A program made the position numbers and the translations under genes. Under the pieces are notes generated by a model. That model was not told the DNA's origin. It did not search any database and saw only the letters and a list, made by a program, of their open reading frames with translations. Shown here one piece after another: positions 1 to 5,907 of a stretch of DNA of 8,577 bases (positions are counted from its first letter, which is position 1; each line of letters starts with the position of its first letter). The stretch spans positions 1 to 8,577 of the forward strand of contig JASFUT010000132.1 of assembly GCA_050050175.1 (NCBI GenBank), in the 5' to 3' direction. Origin of the DNA: CAVQCX01 sp050050175 (lineage in GTDB: Bacteria; Pseudomonadota; Gammaproteobacteria; Chromatiales; Chromatiaceae).

Positions 1-501
1 ACCCGGATCCTCATACTCCGCGCGGCAGGCCGGGCACATGGGGAACACCGACATGCTGGTGTTGGCCCGGTCGTAGGGGACGGCGCGCACGATCGACAGG
101 CGTGGCCCGCAGTGTGTGCAGTTGATGAACGGGTAGCGGTAGCGGCGGTCGGCCGGGTCCAGCAGCTCCGCCCGGCAGGCCGGGCAGGTGGCCGCGTCCG
201 GGACCACCCCAGTACGCACCGCCGAGGCATCGCTGGCGATGATCTCGAAGTCTTCGGGAGCCGGCTGGTCGGGCATCGGGGCGCGCTCGATGGCATCGAT
301 GCGCGCCAGCGGCGGACACTCCGCCGACAGGCGCCCGCAGAAGGCGCCGACCGCATCCCGATCGGCCCACAGACGCACCAGCACGCCCTCGCCGTCGTTG
401 CGCACGTCGCCCGCCAGGCCCAGTTCCCGGGCGATGCGCCAGGCCGTGGGGCGGAAGCCCACGCCCTGAACCAGCCCTCGAACGCGTATCTTCTCGGCCA
501 T
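1..501 (-). CDS. hypF: Carbamoyltransferase HypF, N-terminal 167 residues (cut by window edge)
   Basis: HypF takes the carbamoyl group of carbamoyl phosphate, adenylates it and passes it to HypE, where it becomes the CN ligand of the [NiFe]-hydrogenase active site; it acts in the cytoplasm. The visible part starts with an acylphosphatase-like domain (residues about 1-90): the loop GLVQGVGFRP at 9-18 has the phosphate-binding Arg17, and VRND at 33-36 has the catalytic-type Asn35. Next come the HypF zinc fingers: C106-x2-C109-x18-C128-x2-C131, then 24 residues, then C156-x2-C159, with the last pair beyond the edge. The YrdC-like and Kae1-like domains (full family length about 750 residues) are off the window. 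Start ATG at 501 has AGGA (507-510) five bases upstream. It appears to be the first gene of its transcript, divergent from the membrane-protein gene. Motifs and spacing make the family assignment very secure. Confidence 0.97.
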   Translation of the reverse strand, partial: MAEKIRVRGLVQGVGFRPTAWRIARELGLAGDVRNDGEGVLVRLWADRDAVGAFCGRLSAECPPLARIDAIERAPMPDQPAPEDFEIIASDASAVRTGVVPDAATCPACRAELLDPADRRYRYPFINCTHCGPRLSIVRAVPYDRANTSMSVFPMCPACRAEYEDPG

Positions 502-727
502 TGGAGTCCTGGGGTTTCTTTGTGCTTGCGCGGCGCACCCTTGCCGCGGGTGCCCGAACCGGTCACGGGACGGGGGAGGGCCGCACGTCCGGTACCGCGT
601 CCGATGGGCCCGCCGATACCCGTTCGGCCCACGGCCGGAGGCCTTGGTTCCCGCCCCGGGAGCGGGTGCTCGCCCAATCTCCCGCTTCCCCTCTTGTACG
701 GCAGCGGGGACGTCCGCGCAAAGCCCG

Positions 728-746
728 CGGCCCGGGTCCCGGGCCG
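728..746. repeat. Perfect GC inverted repeat, 8-bp stem with 3-base loop
   Basis: CGGCCCGG (728-735), loop GTC, CCGGGCCG (739-746). It lies midway between two divergent starts and has no T-tract on either side, so it is not a standard terminator. It could be an operator or a stable leader hairpin, or simply a by-product of extreme GC content. Confidence 0.5.
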
Positions 747-789
747 GCCGACGGTGGTGTCCTTGCCTGCTTTTCACTCCGGGCTCGTG

Positions 790-818
790 TTGATCAGCCC
801 CGGGGCGCCGACTAAAGT
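790..818 (+). promoter_or_regulatory. Candidate sigma70-type promoter for the 1082-aa membrane protein
   Basis: TTGATC (790-795) as -35 and TAAAGT (813-818) as -10 are 17 bases apart, each matching four of six consensus positions. Transcription would start near 825, about 44 bases before the chosen ATG at 869. It coincides with the only AT-richer patch of the intergenic region. The prediction comes from reading by eye. Confidence 0.35.
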
Positions 819-857
819 TTTCTTCAGGCTTGGAACAAGCCGCGGGTGGCAGGGACC

Positions 858-863
858 GGGAGG
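858..863 (+). promoter_or_regulatory. Ribosome binding site that fixes the start at 869
   Basis: GGGAGG sits five bases before ATG 869. The longest frame opens at a TTG at 830, which has no comparable site and would put 13 polar residues (EQAAGGRDREAR) in front of the hydrophobic anchor. The internal ATG is therefore preferred. Confidence 0.6.
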
Positions 864-868
864 CACGG

Positions 869-3800
869 ATGGCGCTTCCGTTGCGAGGGGACCCAGGCCT
901 GACGTTCGTCGGGTTTCTTCTTCTGGCGGCGTTGGGGGCGGTCTATTGGAAGGCCGCTCCCCTGGAGAGCGCACGCCCCGAGACGGCCGCGACGCGCGAC
1001 TATGGAGAAGCGCCCACGGACGCCGGGCGTGTGAAGGCCCGTCTGTGGCAGGACCCCTTCAAGGCCGCTTTCACGCGGGGCGGCGACACCGGCGATCGGG
1101 CCGCAACGCCGGCGGTTCGCGACTGCACGTGCGACGACAGCGCCCTGGCATCCGACATCGACCAGGCCCGCAGTGCCGGCGAGCGCGTGCTGCTGCTCCC
1201 GGTCCTGACGTGGCCCGGTGCCCATGCGGAGGTCGAGGAGCGGCGGCGGCGGGCTCGTTACTCCGTGCTCTCCGCCCTCACGGAGTCGGGCCTCGCGCCC
1301 CGGGATTCCGAAAGCCTCCGCGTCTGCGACGGCGGCCGCCTCGGCGCCGTTCCGTACGAATGGTACGACCGGGAGTTCACCCCCGCATCGGCCCAGCCCG
1401 CGCTGGACGCCCTCGGCCTGAAGGGCATCGGGGACAGAGTCCCCGATGCCGTCGCGGTCCTCTGGGTCAACGACGCGCGGTTGGGCGACCGGCCGCTCGA
1501 AGCTCTCCACCAGCTGTTCGGGCCGCTGAACGCCGGGGCCGACCCTGGGGGGGAAGTGCCTCTCGCGATTATCGGGCCCGCCCGCTCCGGGACGCTGCGA
1601 AAGATGGTGCGTGAGGCCGTCCGGTCCGAGCCCCCGGACCTCGGACAGTGCTTCGCCTCATCCGGAAAACCCGTGCTCATCCTCTCCCCCAATGCCACGG
1701 TTTCGAGCGAGGAGATCATCGAGGACGTGAGGAGGGGAAAGAAGGGGGCCGATTTCCCCGAATCCACCCGGCCGGCGTCCCTGCCGTCCGTGGCCGGTGC
1801 GGTTGCAGGGCAGGGCGTCGGATTCCTGCGCACCATCCGGGACGACCAGACGCTGCTCGAGGCTCTGGTGGACGAGCTCGGGCGACGGGACATCGATATC
1901 GACGCGCACGACGGCGAATCCGACCACGTCGTCGTCATCTCCGAGTGGGACACCTACTACGGGCGCTCTCTTCCGAGGGCCCTGGCGCAGCGAATCTGCC
2001 GGCGGGAGGCCTGTCCCCAGCTGCACCAGTACAGCTATCAGAGGGGCATCGATGGCATCGTCCCGGGGGAAAGGGACGGGACTGATCGCCGCCCCCGGGA
2101 GTCCGGCAGCGCGGGAGGGCATGACGCCCTGGCCGAGCTGACCGGCTCGCCGAACGTGAGGCGGGCGGCGGGAACTGGGCGTTACGACTACCTCAGGCGC
2201 CTTTCCGAGCGGATCCGCGAACTGAACCGGCGGCTGCGCCTGGACGAGGGCCGATCGGTAAGGGCGGTGTTCATCCTGGGGAGCGACGTGTATGACAAGC
2301 TCCTCATTCTCAAGGCGTTGCGCGCCCAGCTCCCCGGAACCCTGTGGCTGACCACCGACTACGACGCCCTGCTGTTTCACCCCGGGGACTTCCGCTGGAC
2401 CCGCAACCTGGTGATCGCCTCCACCTACGGAAGCAGCCTCCCCCCCGGGCTTCAGGACCGTACGCCTCCGTTCCGCAGCGGGTACCAGACCTCCACCTAT
2501 CTCGCTACGAGGCTGGCCGTCGACGCGGGCCTGCTGGAACAGGTCGTATCCGCCGGCGGCGACGGGCTCGATCCGCTGGACGATTCCGCGCAGAAGCGGC
2601 TGAAGGAACGCCTGCCGGCCCGGCTCTTCGAGGTCGGACGCTGGGGTCCCGTGCCCCTGGGCGTGGGCGGGGCGGCCGGGGAAGACAATTCAGGAGCTCC
2701 CATAAACAGCGTTCCCGGCTCGCGCGGCGAGTCCGCGCTGGCGGCGGCCGTGGGAATCTTCGTGGTGGCCCTCCTCGGGCTGTTCGCCCTTCATCAGCTG
2801 AGACCCGGATCCGGACCGTTGCTGGTCTGGATGGGGCTGCTCTTCCTGCTGCTGATCCTGCTGACGGTCGCGGCCCTCCTGTCCGGCCCGCGCGGTGAGC
2901 CGTTGCTCTTCTCGGCCGGGGTCAGCGTCTGGCCGACCGAGTACATCCGCGTACTCATCCTCATGCTGGGGGCGGCCTTCGTCGGCATGTCCGTACGGCA
3001 GCTCGACGAGAATGCCCGTCGGATCGATGCGGATTACTTCGGCGGTCCGGCGGTGGTCCCCCGCCGCCCCCTCGGGCTCCTGGATGTCTTCGACCGGGTC
3101 TGCACGGCCCGGAGGCCGAAGTTGCCGGTCTGGGTCAAGCTCTGCCTCGCCGCCGCCGTTGTCGTCATCGCCTTGCCCATGGTCCTAGGCGGGCTCCATG
3201 TGCCCGTCCTGGCCAAGATCGGCCTGCTGACCGCGTTCTGGGCGCTGGTGATCGGGACCTGGTGGCGCTGGATCTACGGCAGGCGGGTGGAGATCCAGTC
3301 CGTCAACGCGTGGGCGCAGGACCCGAGCCAGCAGAGGGACGTGGGCACCCTCTGGCGCAATTACTCGAAGCTGGGTGCCGTCGAGCACTGGTTCCTGCGG
3401 GCGGTCTCCTATGTGCTCCTGTACATGGCCTTCGCCTCCATCGTGTTCACGCTGCTGGGCACCACGGCTCCCCCCTGCCGGGGCGAATTGGCATGCCACC
3501 TCGATCGGGCCCTGCTCGGCCTCAGTGTGCTCACCACCCTGTTCCTGTTGTTCGTCGCGGTGGACGCGATCCGGCTCTGCCTTTGCTGGATCGAGCTGAT
3601 GGGTGCCCCGGACGTCGAATGGAGTGGACTCCCGGAGGGCGGGCAGGTCCCCTTCGAGCACCAGAAGCTCCTCTACAAGGTCCAGCTGATCGGGGACAGG
3701 ACCGCGGCCGTCAGCAAGCTCGTCTACTACCCGGTCCTGATCATATTGCTCATGCTCCTGGCCAAGAGCACCTATTTCGACGACTGGGGTTTCCCCCAGG

Positions 3801-4117
3801 CGCTGGCCGTCGTCGTGGGGCTCAACTTCCTGATCGCCTTCGTGAGCGCGGTGCGGCTCAATCAGGTGGCCGAGAGGATCCGCGACCGAATCCTGGACCA
3901 GCTCCAGAAGCAGCAGCTTCGTCTGGTCGCCACCGGCAACGGCAGGTCGGAGCAGCCGGAGGAAAGCCCGGCGGAGATTGGCGAGCTGATCGGGCAGATC
4001 CGCGGCCTGCAGGTCGGTGCCTTCCGCAAACCCTGGGACCAGCCGATCGTGCGGGCCACCCTGCTGCTCCTGGGAGGAGTCGGGATCAGCTACTCCGAAT
4101 ACGCCAACTTCTTCTGA
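869..4117 (+). CDS. Large membrane protein with periplasmic-binding-like ectodomain (1082 aa), function unknown
   Basis: I do not recognise a named family. Residues 11-27 form an N-terminal membrane anchor. Residues about 28-620 have no further hydrophobic span and should be periplasmic. This part has alternating beta/alpha character: strand-like stretches such as VAVLWV (195-200), VPLAIIGP (230-237), KPVLILSP (267-274), HVVVISEWDTYYGR (353-366) and RAVFILGSDVYDK (465-477). That pattern is reminiscent of type 1 periplasmic binding (branched-chain amino acid receptor) folds; this is inference. Hydrophobic segments follow at about 622-642, 650-672, 693-710, 755-775, 778-797, 843-864, 880-908, 951-968, 975-995 and 1062-1074. 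A charged helical stretch, probably cytoplasmic, lies at about 996-1060. C870 and C876 flank a short loop and could form a disulfide. The gene stands alone: hypF is divergent and the next gene has its own promoter. It may sense or bind a ligand, but no enzyme motif is visible. Confidence 0.85.
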   Translation: MALPLRGDPGLTFVGFLLLAALGAVYWKAAPLESARPETAATRDYGEAPTDAGRVKARLWQDPFKAAFTRGGDTGDRAATPAVRDCTCDDSALASDIDQARSAGERVLLLPVLTWPGAHAEVEERRRRARYSVLSALTESGLAPRDSESLRVCDGGRLGAVPYEWYDREFTPASAQPALDALGLKGIGDRVPDAVAVLWVNDARLGDRPLEALHQLFGPLNAGADPGGEVPLAIIGPARSGTLRKMVREAVRSEPPDLGQCFASSGKPVLILSPNATVSSEEIIEDVRRGKKGADFPESTRPASLPSVAGAVAGQGVGFLRTIRDDQTLLEALVDELGRRDIDIDAHDGESDHVVVISEWDTYYGRSLPRALAQRICRREACPQLHQYSYQRGIDGIVPGERDGTDRRPRESGSAGGHDALAELTGSPNVRRAAGTGRYDYLRRLSERIRELNRRLRLDEGRSVRAVFILGSDVYDKLLILKALRAQLPGTLWLTTDYDALLFHPGDFRWTRNLVIASTYGSSLPPGLQDRTPPFRSGYQTSTYLATRLAVDAGLLEQVVSAGGDGLDPLDDSAQKRLKERLPARLFEVGRWGPVPLGVGGAAGEDNSGAPINSVPGSRGESALAAAVGIFVVALLGLFALHQLRPGSGPLLVWMGLLFLLLILLTVAALLSGPRGEPLLFSAGVSVWPTEYIRVLILMLGAAFVGMSVRQLDENARRIDADYFGGPAVVPRRPLGLLDVFDRVCTARRPKLPVWVKLCLAAAVVVIALPMVLGGLHVPVLAKIGLLTAFWALVIGTWWRWIYGRRVEIQSVNAWAQDPSQQRDVGTLWRNYSKLGAVEHWFLRAVSYVLLYMAFASIVFTLLGTTAPPCRGELACHLDRALLGLSVLTTLFLLFVAVDAIRLCLCWIELMGAPDVEWSGLPEGGQVPFEHQKLLYKVQLIGDRTAAVSKLVYYPVLIILLMLLAKSTYFDDWGFPQALAVVVGLNFLIAFVSAVRLNQVAERIRDRILDQLQKQQLRLVATGNGRSEQPEESPAEIGELIGQIRGLQVGAFRKPWDQPIVRATLLLLGGVGISYSEYANFF

Positions 4118-4347
4118 CCGGCGTCCCGGACGCCGCAGTGGATCACCCCTCCCGGCCCAAGGGATAGTTCCCGTGGCGGAGAAAGGGCCCGGGCCCTCCA
4201 GCCCAGGGGGTCGCTGTCGTCGCCGCCTGGACGCTCACAATGAACCGGCTCGCCTCCCCCAGGGCCGAGCTCTTCTCCTCGAGCTCCATCTGACGGCGGA
4301 CGGGATCCGCGCGGGTCTCGTCCGTCTTGTGAATCGCTGCGATCCAT

Positions 4348-4388
4348 GCCTCCTCCCGGGGGATCCCGGTCCGATCCGGGCAGGAGGC
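4348..4388. repeat. Long imperfect inverted repeat (about 13-bp stem)
   Basis: GCCTCCT (4348-4354) pairs with AGGAGGC (4382-4388). After a single bulged C (4381), CCCGGG (4355-4360) pairs with TCCGGG (4375-4380) including one G-T pair, leaving a 14-base loop. A nested GGATC/GATCC pair (4361-4365, 4373-4377) offers an alternative fold. There is no T-run on either side. Its role is unknown; a processed 3' end, a protein site or a structured RNA are all possible. Confidence 0.5.
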
Positions 4389-4536
4389 GGATGGGCTGTC
4401 TGCCCGGTCGGTCAATGGACGGGGACCCCGACCGCACGTATTGACGACAGGATCCCGCGCCGCCGGTCACCGCGTTTGGCCCGCCGCGGCGGCGGATCGT
4501 GCCGTGGGGCCGTACACGGGCGCGGTTCATGCAATC

Positions 4537-4566
4537 TTGGTCTCGCGGGGACAAAGCCGGTATACT
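4537..4566 (+). promoter_or_regulatory. Sigma70-type promoter of the cytochrome c5 gene
   Basis: TTGGTC (4537-4542) and TATACT (4561-4566) are separated by 18 bases. The -10 matches five of six consensus positions in an otherwise GC-rich region, where such a match is rare by chance. The transcript would start near 4573 and have a leader of about 58 bases before the GTG at 4631. Confidence 0.65.
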
Positions 4567-4617
4567 CGGCGGCCGTTTGAGGCCCGGGCACGCCGGGCGA
4601 ACCACGAGTCGGCTGAC

Positions 4618-4623
4618 GAGGAG
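4618..4623 (+). promoter_or_regulatory. Ribosome binding site selecting the GTG start at 4631
   Basis: GAGGAG ends seven bases before GTG 4631. A longer reading from ATG 4499 would start upstream of the promoter and put an Arg-rich stretch before the signal peptide, so GTG is the better start. Confidence 0.6.
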
Positions 4624-4630
4624 CGTTGTC

Positions 4631-5152
4631 GTGACCCAGCAATATTTAGAGGCTCTGAAGAAGGTGCTGCTCGGGGCGGCGCTGGCGGCGATGGTCCCGG
4701 CGGCCATGGCGGCGGACGAATCGCGCGAGGCGGTGCTGGAGCGCATCCGTCCCATCGGGACCGTGGTGGTGACCGGCGCCGAGAAGCAGTCGGTGGCCAG
4801 CGGCGAGCCGGACGTGAAGGCGGCCGCCGGGGACGCGGCTCAGGCCGAGGCCGCACCCGCCGAGGAGCCCGCCTCCACCGGGCCCGCCGCTTCCGCGGGC
4901 ATCGACGGCCAGGCGGTCTATCAGCGTGCCTGCTTCGCCTGCCACGGCACCGGCGCCGCCGGCGCGCCCAAGCTCGGCGACACCGGTGCCTGGGCGCCGC
5001 GCATCGCCAAGGGCAAGGATACGCTCGTGTCCCACGCCATCAACGGCTTTCAGGGGGCTAAGGGCATGATGCCGCCCAAGGGGGGCAACATGTCTCTCAG
5101 CGACGAGGAGGTCGCCGCGGCCGTGGGCTATCTGATGAGCCAGGGGCAGTAA
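4631..5152 (+). CDS. Cytochrome c5 family protein (periplasmic monoheme c-type cytochrome, 173 aa)
   Basis: A small electron carrier of the periplasm. Residues 1-27 form a Sec signal peptide: Lys10-Lys11, a hydrophobic core, and a signal peptidase site after AMA before ADES. Residues 28-90 are a linker rich in Ala, Glu and Pro. The cytochrome domain fills 91-173: the single heme site is C101-F-A-C104-H105, followed by GAPKLGD, a hallmark of the c5 group. The motif GMMPPKGG (145-152) supplies the axial Met (M146 or M147; M147 fits the usual MPPKGG position), and a C-terminal helix SDEEVAAAVGYLM closes the fold. The extra cysteine pair found in some c5 proteins is absent. The gene has its own promoter and a hairpin after the stop, so it is probably monocistronic. 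The redox partner cannot be read from the context. Confidence 0.95.
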   Translation: MTQQYLEALKKVLLGAALAAMVPAAMAADESREAVLERIRPIGTVVVTGAEKQSVASGEPDVKAAAGDAAQAEAAPAEEPASTGPAASAGIDGQAVYQRACFACHGTGAAGAPKLGDTGAWAPRIAKGKDTLVSHAINGFQGAKGMMPPKGGNMSLSDEEVAAAVGYLMSQGQ

Positions 5153-5170
5153 GCGGTCCGGACCGCGCGC

Positions 5171-5200
5171 GGCGTGCTCGGGGACGCTTCCGAGCGCGCC
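5171..5200 (+). terminator. Hairpin after the cytochrome gene, probable terminator
   Basis: GGCGTGCTCGG (5171-5181) pairs with CCGAGCGCGCC (5190-5200), 11 bp including one G-T pair, with an 8-base loop. It begins 18 bases after the stop. The following bases are CTTCCC, pyrimidine-rich but not a true T-run. A 14-base perfect palindrome, GCGGTCCGGACCGC (5153-5166), directly follows the stop codon and may contribute. Confidence 0.45.
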
Positions 5201-5351
5201 CTTCCCAATCGCAGGATGATTCCCCGGCGAGTCCCTTTCCCCGGCCAGGGAGGGGAGGTGCCGGGGAGCCGTCTCTGCGATCTTGACTGCCTTCCCGTGC
5301 CGGGAGGGGGTGAGCCCTGTGTGGCCGGCTGTCGCCCGAGCCGCGTTTCGC

Positions 5352-5357
5352 TATCCT
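5352..5357 (+). promoter_or_regulatory. Possible -10 element for a leaderless antitoxin transcript
   Basis: TATCCT ends six bases before ATG 5364, which is where transcription would be expected to begin, and no ribosome binding site precedes that ATG. The matching -35 (CTGTCG at 5329-5334, spacing 17) is poor. This suggests a leaderless mRNA but does not prove it. Confidence 0.3.
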
Positions 5358-5363
5358 GTGCGC

Positions 5364-5639
5364 ATGGCCTCCCCCTTCGACCACAAGACGATCCAGGACG
5401 CCGCCCGCCGCCAGGGGGTTCGGCGGGTGCGCATAATCGGCTCCCACCCCCGCCGCGAGCAGCGCCCGGACAGCGACCTGGACCTGCCGGTAGACCTCGA
5501 CCTCGGCCGGGACCCCTTCGACATCGTCGATCTCGGGCGGGAGCTGGAGGCACCGCCCGGCGTCGAGATCTGCGTCCTCACCGAGAAGAGCCTGTCGCCT
5601 TATGTCGGCGATTGCATGCTCAGGGAGGGAACTCTGTGA
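5364..5639 (+). CDS. MntA-like nucleotidyltransferase (antitoxin of MNT/HEPN type, 91 aa)
   Basis: A minimal nucleotidyltransferase of the kind that, in MntA/HepT systems, neutralises the HEPN ribonuclease by adding AMP to its tyrosine. The core motif GS-x10-D-x-D is intact: G26-S27, then D38 and D40 in PDSDLDLPVDLD. A third acidic position is likely E68 in GVEICVLTEKSL, where Asp is more usual. The end, SLSPYVGDCMLREGTL, matches the usual C-terminal shape of the family. One deviation is GSHPRRE where most relatives have GSxARGE. Start ATG 5364 is chosen because homology begins just after it; a frame opening further upstream (5283) adds unrelated residues. The stop TGA overlaps the GTG start of the toxin remnant, the usual translational coupling of this operon type. 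Since the toxin is broken, this is probably an orphan antitoxin. Confidence 0.85.
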   Translation: MASPFDHKTIQDAARRQGVRRVRIIGSHPRREQRPDSDLDLPVDLDLGRDPFDIVDLGRELEAPPGVEICVLTEKSLSPYVGDCMLREGTL

Positions 5640-5871
5640 CGCGGGCCGAAGCCCGCGGCACATCGAGCATTCGATCCGCCGAATCCAGGACTACACCAAC
5701 GGCCGCCGTGACGCGTTCATGAACAGAAGCCGGAACCAGGACGGGGTGATCAGGAGAGTGGGGGTCATTGGCGAGACCACCAAGGCCCTGTCCGCCTCAT
5801 CATTTCGGGTTACCACGACCGGGCTGCGTGAAATGCTCGGCGGCGACATCCCTTCCCACTACCTTCCATGA
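5636..5871 (+). pseudogene. Degraded HepT-like HEPN (DUF86) toxin remnant
   Basis: Intact relatives are RNases of about 110-140 residues with an R-x4-H-x-Y motif. Here the GTG at 5636, overlapping the antitoxin stop, reads VTRAEAR and then goes out of frame. Removing two bases at about 5655-5656 restores VTRAEARHIEHSIRRIQDYT, which has the expected N-terminal helix. The homologous frame (codons from 5653) continues with the recognisable QDGVIRRVGVIGETTKALS. It then decays: where relatives have a segment like REMxGMRDxLxHxYF, this reads REMLGGDIPSHYLP and stops at TGA 5869-5871. The catalytic Arg is lost, the His-x-Tyr spacing is one residue short and the C-terminal third is missing. An alternative start at ATG 5602 would keep the frame, but only with a 38-base overlap and without rescuing the active site. 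Confidence 0.8.
5640..5657 (+). repeat. Perfect 7-bp hairpin at the toxin start
   Basis: CGCGGGC (5640-5646), loop CGAA, GCCCGCG (5651-5657). It covers the first codons of the toxin remnant and includes the place where a two-base insertion would explain the frameshift. It may simply be coding sequence, but its position could reduce toxin translation. Confidence 0.4.
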
Positions 5872-5907
5872 ATTTCCCCCATCGACCCCACGCTGACCGG
5901 TCGAGCA

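Larger units (their letters stand above)
502..868. other. Divergent intergenic region between hypF and the membrane-protein gene
   Basis: No convincing gene is seen here; the open frames are Arg/Gly/Pro-rich shadows. The region must contain the promoters of both divergent genes. It is very GC-rich except for a short AT-richer patch at 811-835 next to the plus-strand gene. It holds several perfect inverted repeats, including an 8-bp stem at 728-746 and TGGGCC/GGCCCA at 605-610 and 626-631. I searched the minus strand for a sigma54-type GG-N10-GC element, common in front of hydrogenase maturation genes, and found no convincing one. Confidence 0.7.
4118..4630. other. Intergenic region before the cytochrome gene
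   Basis: No secure gene. A short hairpin (CGGCGTC, loop CCG, GACGCCG at 4119-4135) lies directly after the membrane-protein stop but lacks a T-tract, so it is only a weak terminator candidate. A larger stem-loop lies at 4348-4388 and the cytochrome promoter at 4537-4566. A 90-codon minus-strand frame at 4143-4415 has coding-like third-position GC but starts with TTG and has no ribosome binding site; it is treated as unproven. Confidence 0.6.

Noticed and set aside
11..538. Minus-strand frame overlapping hypF
   Set aside because: It is in a different phase from the frame carrying the acylphosphatase loop and the zinc-finger cysteines, so it is not the protein.
830..868. TTG at 830 as start of the membrane protein
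   Set aside because: It has no ribosome binding site and adds a polar tail before the anchor; ATG 869 has GGGAGG at good spacing.
112..1614. 500-codon plus-strand open frame across hypF, the intergenic region and the membrane-protein gene
   Set aside because: It is antisense to the securely identified HypF motifs and out of phase with the membrane protein. Its translation is Arg/Gly/Pro-rich, as expected for a shadow frame in high-GC DNA.
4090..4755. 221-codon minus-strand frame over the intergenic region and cytochrome 5' end
   Set aside because: It crosses the cytochrome promoter and signal-peptide region antisense, and its composition is shadow-like.
4143..5200. CRISPR array or tandem repeats in the GC-rich intergenic stretches
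   Set aside because: No regularly spaced direct repeats are present; the structures are isolated inverted repeats.
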